From Dendrophyllia cribrosa (lineage: Eukaryota > Cnidaria > Anthozoa > Scleractinia > Dendrophylliidae), in assembly GCA_024195265.1 (NCBI GenBank), contig JAJLRJ010000004.1, positions 30,728,785-30,792,784 of the forward strand: a stretch of DNA of 64,000 nucleotides, given 5' to 3'. Made by a program: the position numbers and the translations under genes. The notes below the pieces were generated by a model. That model searched no databases. It was not told the origin of the DNA and saw only the letters and a list, made by a program, of their open reading frames with translations. Positions within the stretch are counted from its first letter, which is position 1, and each line of letters starts with the position of its first letter. This document shows positions 55,534-64,000 of this stretch, one piece after another.

Positions 55534-58500
55534 ATGGACGACATAAACAAAGTTCTACAAGTAATTCATGTTGGCATTGTGGTGGCAAATTTCCTTGTCA
55601 ATACCAGTCGTGTTCTGAAAGCGATCGACCTCTTAAAGGAATGTTTAGTACTCCTCAAAAGTAAAGCCTTGGAAAGAGTCAAGAAATTGACTATACCAAT
55701 TTATACTTCAGTAAGTTTTCAAATTTTTGATTGTTACGATCGCATCAATGACTACACCAAGGCAATAGAATGCGGCAAGAAGCTTCAAGTAATACTCAGC
55801 AAGTGCAGCGAAAAAGAAAAAGAAGGAATAATAATCTGCAAAATGGCATATTTATACTACCGTCAAAGTAAATATAAAGAAGCACAACAACTTTACGAGA
55901 AAGCAATCATTATCATGATTGAAACTGGCGACAAAGCAGGAGAAGCAACATCCTACGGAAACCAAGGAGCTGTGTTTATGTCTGTCGGTAAATATGCCAA
56001 GGCTGAAGAATATCTTGAAAGGGCACTCGCGATCAGGAAAGAAATCGGCGACAAGAAAGGAGAAGCATCAGATTACGGAAACCTAGGAACTGTGTTTATG
56101 TCTGTCGGTAAATATGCCAAGGCTGAAGAATATCTTGAAAGGGCACTCGCGATCAGGAAAGAAATCGGCGACAAGGAAGGAGAAGCATCAGATTACGGAA
56201 ACCTAGGAACTGTGTTTCAATCTGTCGGTAAATATTCCAAGGCTGAAGAATATCTACAGAAAGCACTAATGATCGAGAAACAAATCGGCGACAAAGCAGG
56301 AGAAGCATCATCCTACGGAAACCTAGGAACTGTGTTTACGTCTGTCGGTAAATATGCCAAGGCTGAAGAATATCTTGAAAGGGCACTTGCGATCAGGAAA
56401 GAAATCGGCGACAAGGATGGAGAAGCATCAGATTACGGAAACCTAGGAACTGTGTTTATGTCTGTCGGTAAATATGTCAAGGCTGAAGAATATCTACAGA
56501 AAGCACTAACGATCAAGAAACAAATCGGCGACAAAGCAGGAGAAGCATCATCCTACGGAAACCTAGGAACTGTGTTTATGTCTGTCGGTAAATATGCCAA
56601 GGCTGAAGAATATCTTGAAAGGGCACTTGCGATCAGGAAAGAAATCGGCGACAAGGAAGGAGAAGCATCAGATAACGGAAACCTAGGAATTGTGTTCAGG
56701 AGAGTCGGTAAATATGCCAAGGCTGAAGAATATCTTGAAAGGGCACTCGCGATCAGGAAAGAAATCGGCGACAAGGACGGAGAAGCATCAGATTATGCAA
56801 ACCTAGGAACTGTGTTTCAATCTGTCGGTAAATATTCCAAGGCTGAAGAATATCTACAGAAAGCACTAATGATCGAGAAACAAATCGGCGACAAAGCAGG
56901 AGAAGCATCATCCTACGGAAACCAAGGAACTGTGTTTATGTCTGTCGGTAAATATGCCAAGGCTGAAGAATATCTTGAAAGGGCACTTGCGATCAGGAAA
57001 GAAATCGGCGACAAGGAAGGAGAAGCATCAGATTACGGAAACCTAGGAATTGTGTTTATGTCTGTCGGTAAATATGCCAAGGCTGAAGAATATCTACAGA
57101 AAGCACTAACGATCAAGCAAGAAATCGGCGACAAAGCAGGAGAAGCATCATCCTACGGAAACCTAGGAACTGTGTTTATGTCTGTCGGTAAATATGCCAA
57201 GGCTGAAGAATATCTTGAAAGGGCACTCGCGATCAGGAAAGAAATCGGCGACAAGGATGGAGAAGCATCAGATTACGGAAACCTAGGAACTGTGTTTATG
57301 TCTGTCGGTAAATATGTCAAGGCTGAAGAATATCTACAGAAAGCACTAACGATCAAGCAAGAAATCGGCGACAAAGCAAGAGAAGCATCATCCTACGGAA
57401 ACCTAGGAACTGTGTTTATGTCTGTCGGTAAATATGCCAAGGCTGAAGAATATCTTGAAAGGGCACTCGTGATCAGGAAAGAAATCGGCGACAAGGACGG
57501 AGAAGCATCAGATTACGCAAACCTAGGAACTGTGTTTCAATCTGTCGGTAAATATTCCAAGGCTGAAGAATATCTACAGAAAGCACTAACGATCGAGAAA
57601 CAAATCGGCGACAAAGCAGGAGAAGCATCATCCTACGGAAACCTAGGAACTGTGTTTATGTCTGTCGGTAAATATGCCAATGCTGAAGAATATCTTGAAA
57701 GGGCACTCGCGATCAGGAAAGAAATCGGCGACAAGAACGGAGAAGCATCAGATTACGCAAACCTAGGAACTGTGTTTCAATCTGTCGGTAAATATTCCAA
57801 GGCTGAAGAATATCTACAGAAAGCACTAACGATCGAGAAACAAATCGGCGACAAAGCAGGAGAAGCATCATCCTACGGAAACCTAGGAACTGTGTTTATG
57901 TCTGTCGGTAAATATGACAAGGCTGAAAAATATCTTGAAAGGGCACTTGCGATCAGGAAAGAAATCGGCGACAAGAAAGGAGAAGCATCATCGTACGGAA
58001 ATCTAGGAACTGTGTTTATGTCTGTCGGTAAATATGCCAAGGCTGAAGAATATCTTGAAAGGGCACTCGTGATCAGGAAAGAAATTGGCGACAAAGCAGG
58101 AGAAGCATCATCCTACGGAAACCTAGGAACTGTGTTTATGTCTGTCGGTAAATATGCCAAGGCTGAAGAATATCTTGAAAGGGCACTCGCGATCAGGAAA
58201 GAAATCGGCGACAAGGACGGAGAAGCATCAGATTACGCAAACCTAGCAACTGTGTTTATGTCTGTCGGTAAATATGAAAAGGCTAAAGAATATCTTGAAA
58301 GGGCACTCGCGATCAGGAAAGAAATCGGCGACAAAGCAGGAGAAGCATCATCCTACGGAAAGCTAGGAACTGTGTTTATGTCTGTCGTTAAATATGAAAA
58401 GGCTAAAGAATATCTTGAAAGGGCACTCGCGATCAGGAAAGAAATCGGCCACAAGAAAGGAGAAGCATCAGATTACGCAAACCTAGGATCTGTGTTTAGC

Positions 58501-60462
58501 AATGTCGGTAAATATGCCAAGGCTGAAGAATATCTTGAAAGGGCACTCGCGATCAGGAAAGAAATCGGCGACAAGGACGGAGAAGCATCAGATTACGCAA
58601 ACCTAGCAACTGTGTTTATGTCTGTCGGTAAATATGAAAAGGCTAAAGAATATCTTGAAAGGGCACTCGCGATCAGGAAAGAAATCGGCCATAAGAAAGG
58701 AGAAGCATCAGATTACGCAAACCTAGGATCTGTGTTTAGCAATGTCGGTAAATATGCCGAGGCTGAAGAATATCTACAGAAAGCACTAGCGATCATGCAA
58801 GAAATTGGCGACAAAGCAGGAGAAGCATCATCCTACATAAACCTAGGAACTGTGCTTTCCTTTCGCGGTGAAAATGCCAAGGCTAAAAGATTTCACAAGA
58901 AAGCGCTTGAATTAAGTCGCGAGATAGGACACATTGAGTTGCAGTTTAACAGCTACCTTAAGCTTAGTTTTGATACTATACTGTTAGGAGGAAGCATACG
59001 CGAGGTCTCTTCAAATCTCTTTGCAAGTATTCAAAAATGCGAAGAAATGCGCGATTTTTTAAGAGACAATGATCAGTTCAAGATATCATTTTTTGAAGAA
59101 CACGTGTCTTCCTACCATTTGCTCAGTGCTCTGTTTTATGCTACTGGGAATCATAATGAAGCTCTTTACCTCGTAGAGCTTGGACGGGCTAGAGCCCTGG
59201 CAGACATAATGTCAGCTCAGTACTCTGTGGAAAAAGATATATCAATCAACCCAATGTCATGGGTCGGTATTGAGAATATCATGAAGAAAAATGGTAACTG
59301 TACTTGTCTATACATCTCCTATTTCCATCAAGATATTACGTATTGGATTCTCACGGCAAACAGCACAATAGTCTGTCGAAAGAAACAACTCAACGATTGT
59401 ATTAGTAACAAAGATGCAAAGAGATCTGTTGATGACGTATTTGGATACGGAATATTTAGAACCTTTCAAGTTTTACCTCAAGAGCAATGCGAAGATCGAT
59501 CATTGTTTTCATGCGCTAGCCAGCTGCCACGCGCATTATCTCAGGAAGACAGCTACGGAGCACTGCGTCTTGTAGAAGAGGAAGAAGACGAAATTGAAGT
59601 GCTAACTCGTGCTCAGTGTTACAACATGATCATCACTCCTGTGGCTGACTTACTCGAGAAAACAGAAATCATCTTTGTTCCCGATCGCTCCTTCTACACT
59701 GTCCCGTTTGCCGCATTAACGGATGAAAACGGAAAGTATCTATCAGATAAATTCCGCATTCGTATTGTGCCTTCTCTGTCGACTCTGAAGCTCATTCAGA
59801 ACAGTCCAGCAGACTACCACAGTCAAACGGGTGCACTGGTAGTAGGTGATCCGAGTGTTGGTGAGGTGTATTACAAGGGAAAACGTGAGAAATTAATTCC
59901 ATTGCCCGCTGCAAAAGAGGAAGCAGAGATGATTGGACGACTGCTGGGAATTCAGCCCTTGTTAGGAGAGCATGCAACTAAACAGGCAGTTCTTCAAAAA
60001 ATGCATTCAGTCAGTCTGATACATTTCGCTGCTCATGGTGATGCCGAAAGAGGAGAAATTGCTCTTGCCCCCTCAGACCCCACTTACAGAATACCATGCG
60101 AAGAGGACTACTTGTTGACAATGGCTGAGATTTCACAAGTTCGACTGACAGCGAAATTAGTTGTCCTTAGCTGCTGTCATAGTGCTCGTGGTGAGATTAG
60201 TGCCGAGGGTGTTGTTGGAATCGCCCGTGCGTTCTTAGGATCAGGTGCACGTTCAGTGTTGGTGGCGCTGTGGGCAATAGAAGACAAAGCTACCGAGCAG
60301 TTCATGAGTCATTTTTACGAGAACCTTATTCGTGGTGAAAGTGCAAGCGAATCTCTTCACCAGGCAATGAAGTGGATGAGAGAGAATGGCTTTAATGAAG
60401 TGAGGCAGTGGGCGCCTTTTATGATGGTTGGAGATAACGTAACATTTAATTTTGGAAAGTAA
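55534..60462 (+). CDS. TPR-CHAT protein (TTC28-like), 1642 residues, single coding exon
   Basis: Start chosen at ATG 55534 because it sits in a perfect GCCATGG context 18 bases after a strong acceptor (AG at 55514-55515). Residues 1-129: helical start and two diverged TPR motifs. Residues 130-1129: 25 tandem 40-residue TPR units (bases 55921-58920, exactly 120 bp each, no indel), consensus GEASDYGNLGTVFMSVGKYA then KAEEYLERALAIRKEIGDK, mostly alternating LERALAIRK and LQKALTIEK types. Residues 1130-1370: helical linker with LVELGRARALADIM, seen in this family. Residues about 1400-1640: CHAT caspase-like domain with His1501 (HFAAHGDAE) and Cys1548 (VVLSCCHSARG), then AFLGSGARSVLVALWAI. CHAT proteins are cysteine proteases of the caspase/separase clan; TPR-CHAT architecture is shared by animal TTC28 and bacterial defence proteases. 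Cytosolic by lack of signal or membrane segments. Substrate and partners unknown. Confidence 0.93.
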   Translation: MDDINKVLQVIHVGIVVANFLVNTSRVLKAIDLLKECLVLLKSKALERVKKLTIPIYTSVSFQIFDCYDRINDYTKAIECGKKLQVILSKCSEKEKEGIIICKMAYLYYRQSKYKEAQQLYEKAIIIMIETGDKAGEATSYGNQGAVFMSVGKYAKAEEYLERALAIRKEIGDKKGEASDYGNLGTVFMSVGKYAKAEEYLERALAIRKEIGDKEGEASDYGNLGTVFQSVGKYSKAEEYLQKALMIEKQIGDKAGEASSYGNLGTVFTSVGKYAKAEEYLERALAIRKEIGDKDGEASDYGNLGTVFMSVGKYVKAEEYLQKALTIKKQIGDKAGEASSYGNLGTVFMSVGKYAKAEEYLERALAIRKEIGDKEGEASDNGNLGIVFRRVGKYAKAEEYLERALAIRKEIGDKDGEASDYANLGTVFQSVGKYSKAEEYLQKALMIEKQIGDKAGEASSYGNQGTVFMSVGKYAKAEEYLERALAIRKEIGDKEGEASDYGNLGIVFMSVGKYAKAEEYLQKALTIKQEIGDKAGEASSYGNLGTVFMSVGKYAKAEEYLERALAIRKEIGDKDGEASDYGNLGTVFMSVGKYVKAEEYLQKALTIKQEIGDKAREASSYGNLGTVFMSVGKYAKAEEYLERALVIRKEIGDKDGEASDYANLGTVFQSVGKYSKAEEYLQKALTIEKQIGDKAGEASSYGNLGTVFMSVGKYANAEEYLERALAIRKEIGDKNGEASDYANLGTVFQSVGKYSKAEEYLQKALTIEKQIGDKAGEASSYGNLGTVFMSVGKYDKAEKYLERALAIRKEIGDKKGEASSYGNLGTVFMSVGKYAKAEEYLERALVIRKEIGDKAGEASSYGNLGTVFMSVGKYAKAEEYLERALAIRKEIGDKDGEASDYANLATVFMSVGKYEKAKEYLERALAIRKEIGDKAGEASSYGKLGTVFMSVVKYEKAKEYLERALAIRKEIGHKKGEASDYANLGSVFSNVGKYAKAEEYLERALAIRKEIGDKDGEASDYANLATVFMSVGKYEKAKEYLERALAIRKEIGHKKGEASDYANLGSVFSNVGKYAEAEEYLQKALAIMQEIGDKAGEASSYINLGTVLSFRGENAKAKRFHKKALELSREIGHIELQFNSYLKLSFDTILLGGSIREVSSNLFASIQKCEEMRDFLRDNDQFKISFFEEHVSSYHLLSALFYATGNHNEALYLVELGRARALADIMSAQYSVEKDISINPMSWVGIENIMKKNGNCTCLYISYFHQDITYWILTANSTIVCRKKQLNDCISNKDAKRSVDDVFGYGIFRTFQVLPQEQCEDRSLFSCASQLPRALSQEDSYGALRLVEEEEDEIEVLTRAQCYNMIITPVADLLEKTEIIFVPDRSFYTVPFAALTDENGKYLSDKFRIRIVPSLSTLKLIQNSPADYHSQTGALVVGDPSVGEVYYKGKREKLIPLPAAKEEAEMIGRLLGIQPLLGEHATKQAVLQKMHSVSLIHFAAHGDAERGEIALAPSDPTYRIPCEEDYLLTMAEISQVRLTAKLVVLSCCHSARGEISAEGVVGIARAFLGSGARSVLVALWAIEDKATEQFMSHFYENLIRGESASESLHQAMKWMRENGFNEVRQWAPFMMVGDNVTFNFGK
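55921..58920 (+). repeat. 25 x 120-bp coding tandem array
   Basis: Every unit starts 120 bases after the last, from 55921 to 58801, with no insertion or deletion. Units 2-17 mainly alternate two types (240-bp period). The KYEKAKEYLERAL type recurs in units 20, 21 and 23, and units 22-24 partly repeat the pattern, suggesting a later 360-bp step. The last unit is diverged (VLSFRGENAKAKRFHKKAL) and caps the array. Confidence 0.95.
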
Positions 60463-61350
60463 AGGTTAGCCGACATTTTGTTATACAATTGAGTTTCTAC
60501 TAAATGTTTTAGAAAACGCTCACTGAGATTGTTGTCCGCAACAGAGCATTGATTTGAAGACTTTCCATTTCCTTAAAAGTGTTTTTTTTGTGATGTTCCT
60601 TTCTTCATTCTAATTACAGTGTCCTAATTATCACGATCGTGCTAATTAGATGACACGTAAATCGAGTGATGTATTTATTTCTCAATTATTTTCAATTGTC
60701 ACCCTCTATTTCAACAGTCAGTTCAGTTACCACTGAGATATCGAGTTCAAAACGATATTCATGTCAATTTTCCAAAATCGTCCTAGAATTGCCGAGGGTC
60801 AAACGACCTTTCATTAAAGTAATTATCCAAGATCACCAACGGAGATCCAAAGTTGTTTTCAGTTCTACTGCACTGATCCATTAAAGGGAAAAGACGTTAG
60901 TAATCGTAACGTCATAACTAATTTTACACGTAAAATTACCGTAATTTTGTCTTTTGAAATATGTAAAAATACCATTTTTGTCACAAACAGAAATTCTTAT
61001 AAAAGACCACACTTTATATAACCTTTAAAAAGACTGCTTCTTTTCTTATCTTCAATCCGGTTGGATTCCAAAACAGAATAACCCGCCAGATGTTAAAGAA
61101 AGAGTATTTATATTCATATTTGCAAGTGTTGTTACCAAGACCAGACCAAAGGAAGGTAAATCAGTACTCATTTCTCCTGAATCACGGACCTGATAAACTG
61201 AACAGTTCATCAAGACAGCAGGCGGAACAATCATGTTTTTGACATCTTTAAAGGATGTTTAGAGATGCCCCAAATTTTGAAAAATATACGTTTAAGTTTT
61301 AACAGAGATGTTGTCAACTGTACTACTCGACAAAGTAGGTTTTTTACATC
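60463..61350. other. 3' flank of the TPR-CHAT gene
   Basis: AT-rich, non-coding. ATTAAA at about 60812 and 60880 are possible polyadenylation signals; no AATAAA near the stop. Nothing else recognised. Confidence 0.4.
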
Positions 61351-61354
61351 TGCC

Positions 61355-61629
61355 TGGTTTTCATATAAAGTGAAAATCCCAGACGATCTGGAATTTTGCT
61401 GTTTTCCGACCGTCCCAGATTTTGCCGACTAATGAAAACACGTATCCTAGCCTTGATCATCTGGGATGGTCAGTTACAAATCGGGAAAATCGGGAGCGTT
61501 TCTATTTTCCCGACGCGTCCCAGATTTCTGCGAAGGTCGGCGATTTTTCCCAGATATCGACAAAATCTGGGACGGTCGGGAACAGCAAAAGGCTCGATCG
61601 TCTGGGATTTTCCCAACATGTGAAAACCA
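61355..61629. mobile_element. 275-bp MITE (TGGTTTTCATAT ends)
   Basis: TGGTTTTCATATAAAGTG at left; CCCAACATGTGAAAACCA at right. Inside, AATCCCAGACGATC and GATCGTCTGGGATT are inverted, as are CCGACCGTCCCAGATTTTG and its complement. The overlapping short + frames here are the palindrome read in three phases. Confidence 0.75.
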
Positions 61630-62687
61630 CCTTTGGGCTGAACTTACTGTTAGTTAGTTTTCTTGTTTAGGTTTCCGACCGTTGTGCTGAATTGGTATTT
61701 TTACTGGGAATCACCGTCTTCGATTCTATAATCGAGTTCTGGGTGATAAGGGCAGTAAATCTCTCCGCCTACGCTACAAACATGTTCCGTAAATATCAAA
61801 ATATGATATAAACAATTATTTGTTGAAAATATACATTAAGAGCCTGCTTTTTAAAATGTCACTTATTCAATCACAGTCGTAATGCACAAAGCAGCCAATT
61901 CATAAGTTAAGTTTCAAGGGGCCTGGTCACGAGGATTTTGCTGCTTTCTGGTCCAACCTGTACTAATTATTTGACTTTGTAAGTTTGCTTATAGACAAAA
62001 TGCAGCACAAAAGAAAAAAAGGTTATTTCCTGTTAAGAATATCACAACATATTCAAGTTTAAAGAGAATTTTCCAAAACACAAGGAAAGAGCTTGAAAAG
62101 ATTGAACAGGAAATGCAGAACCCTGTAGCCAAAGACAACTCATAATGTAATGCTTTAATACATTAGTTGATATCTTTTTAACAAAATTATGCCATTAGTT
62201 TTTAGGGTTCCGTTGATACAAATATGATTTGGGGCTTTTCGAAGTGACACTAACCAGCTGTCATTGCCATCGCCATTGACATTAGATTGATATTTTTTGT
62301 AGCTCATAACCGGTACGCCTTTTGGTTGCTTTCTTCAGACAACTATTTTAACAAATTAAACGATATTTAGAAGAATTACCCATTTTTACAGTATTAGAAA
62401 GGTTTTAATCAGATTAAAAGGCAACTATTTTAGTATAGTAGTTGTAACTAGTAGTGACGATACGTTATGTATGGTAACATTTACCATGGTTACATTCACC
62501 GTGTCACTGCCGTGTTTTGTTCCGTAATGGAAGACAAACTTTACTAAGACACAAAATTTCTGGTCCTACTGGAAGGTCAAGTCTTAACGATTTTATACAG
62601 GCTTGAGGCCGACAAATATTACAAGTGCGATACGAGCATCTACAGTTTCGTCTACGAGGTCACTTTTGCGGGAACACGACGCGTCGC
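61630..62687. other. No recognisable feature
   Basis: Short words only; no open frames or repeat pairs that I can see. GGGGCCTGGTCACGAGGATTT near 61919 resembles a MITE tip (compare GGGCCTGGTCGCAC at 31025) but has no partner. Confidence 0.45.
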
Positions 62688-64000
62688 GGTTACTGAAAGT
62701 GGTGGTTAAGAAAATATCCCGCGTTAGCTGAATCTAACAACTTGTAAATATCGGGTGTAGGGGGAGGACTCTCGCACAAACGTGCTGCTTGTCCTACCAT
62801 TTAGGGTTTAAAATCAAGTTTTATTACTTTTTAGAGCGTCACTTTCAAAGTGTCTTCAGTTGTCGCTATCGGGGTACCTTAAAGGGTCGGTTACTGAAAG
62901 TGGCGGTTAAGAAAAAATCCCGCGTTCGCTGAATCTAACAATTTGTAAATATCGGGTATATAGACCTTTTTCATAATGGCGGCCAATTTATTTATTCTTT
63001 TGTATCTATGTTAATTTGCCCTATTGGCCTCATTGCTGCGGAACGACGCAGCGAGTGAGCAGCAACATAATCAGGATTAAAGAGAAATATATAAGAAAAA
63101 AATATAAGCTAGGAAAAATCTCGAATTGATCGCTTTTTACCAGAATTCACTGCGCCACAAACAAATTTTGGGCCAGAATGCACTGCGCCACGAACAATAG
63201 CCTCGCTTGCTGCTTCAAGCTGTTGGCTGCGAGATTTGTAATATTTTGGTTCAACATTTCCCAGTCGAAATCGGAACTGAAGTGTCGAAGACTACCGCGA
63301 GTTGAGCAAGCACTGTGAGGCATGGTGATAGTACCGTTGGATAGCAAAGATTTTCGAAGATTGTACGGAATAAAAGACAAATTTATTTTGAAATCACTCA
63401 AACAGCCATCGATAAGACTAAACTGAACTGAGCGCGTGGGGACGCGAAACCTGAGCTGAGCGCGTGGAGACGCGAACACGATACGGCTAGCTGGTAACGC
63501 AACATACTCATTATCAATAATTAACCTACATTTTCACACCTTCCTCGTGGTGAACGCGTAACAATATTCTACAGACATTGCAAGAACTTGATGCGTGAAT
63601 TACAAAACAAAATTAGTCTTATCAGCTGGAGTTTTCGTCGATTCATCCCGGTTACATTTGCTTTGCTTCCCCTCAAAAAACGAAAGAGAAAATTTTTTTA
63701 ATGCCAGCGAGACGATAAAAGAGCATTATTACAACAATTTTACTGCAGCAATTACTATCTTTTGGATACACTAGTTTTAGAGCAAAAATTCTTTTGAATT
63801 TTGCACACGCTAACGAGGCCACTAGGGTTAATTAACATAGATATAAAAGAATAAATAAATTGGCTGCCATTATGAAAAAGGTCTATGGGGAGGACTCCCG
63901 CACAAACGTGCTGCTTGTCCAACCTTTAAGGGTTTAAAATCAAGTTTTATTACTTTTTAGAGCCTCCTTTCAAAGTGTCCTCAGTTGTCGCTATTGGGGT
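62688..64000. repeat. 201-bp tandem repeat, runs off the window edge
   Basis: GGTTACTGAAAGTGG starts at 62688 and again at 62889. Copy 2 is interrupted at 62960 by a MITE and resumes at 63887 (GGGGAGGACTCCCGCACAAAC), continuing to the last base. More copies may lie beyond the window. Confidence 0.85.
62960..63886. mobile_element. 927-bp TIR element inserted in the 201-bp repeat, TA site
   Basis: ATAGACCTTTTTCATAATGG...CCAATTTATTTATTC at left and its complement at right. Inner arms carry TTAATTTGCCCTATTGGCCT and AACGAGGCCACTAGGGTTAA, related to the 185-bp MITE at 40747. The centre has no domain I recognise; the 110-codon minus frame (63479-63147) includes a tandem duplication (GAGCGCGTGG.GACGCGAA). 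The uninterrupted site is TGTAGGGGG at about 62756. Confidence 0.85.

Noticed and set aside
55332..55664. Upstream overlapping frame before the TPR-CHAT start
   Set aside because: It crosses the pyrimidine tract and acceptor at 55515 and then runs out of frame with the TPR protein; it is intron read-through.
56553..58094. Antisense frames within the TPR array
   Set aside because: They are stop-free only because the sense repeats are uniform; they mirror the coding units exactly.

Overview
The window is metazoan nuclear DNA: AT-rich, intron-containing, and crowded with inverted-repeat transposons and decayed LINEs. Repeat types (short TIR elements, RTE, Tx1/L1-like and CR1/jockey-like LINE pieces, a DDE-integrase gene fragment) and an expanded TPR-CHAT gene fit an anthozoan cnidarian, most likely a stony coral. 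That assignment is inference from style, not from a species marker.

Only two clear host protein genes are present, both on the + strand. At 294-7616 lie the last five exons of a lambda-crystallin homologue (CRYL1, L-gulonate 3-dehydrogenase); its first exon with the NAD-binding glycine motif is upstream of the window. At 55534-60462 a single coding exon encodes a 1642-residue TPR-CHAT protein with 25 near-identical 40-residue repeats in unbroken register and an intact His/Cys pair in a C-terminal caspase-like CHAT domain. A splice acceptor 18 bases before its ATG implies an upstream 5' UTR exon, so the 2.2 kb satellite at 51.95-54.13 kb probably lies in its first intron.

The rest (about 8-51 kb and 60.5-64 kb) is a mosaic of nested mobile elements. 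2-8 kb: intronic repeats of CRYL1, including a 1.67 kb TIR element carrying eight copies of a 14-bp motif, and two 17-bp minisatellites. 9-11.4 kb: dead LINE with inserts. 13.2-19.7 kb: large inverted-repeat structure with a broken integrase-type transposase gene and an unrecognised 175-residue ORF. 19.9-21.5 kb: small TIR elements. 21.7-27.5 kb: 5.8 kb element with TTAA ends and about 1.07 kb inverted arms, holding a LINE insertion with a 13-bp target duplication. 27.5-34 kb: MITE cluster and a 1.64 kb TA-flanked element. 34.35-35.93 kb: a 1.58 kb element with near-perfect 9-bp duplications and a Cys-rich ORF; a 642-bp deletion derivative sits inverted at 41.76-42.40 kb. 44.9-50.7 kb: three nested minus-strand LINEs. 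62.7-64 kb: a 201-bp tandem repeat split by a MITE.

The two host genes show no sign of working together. The elements interact by insertion: several give a datable order because a paralogous empty site is present in the same window.
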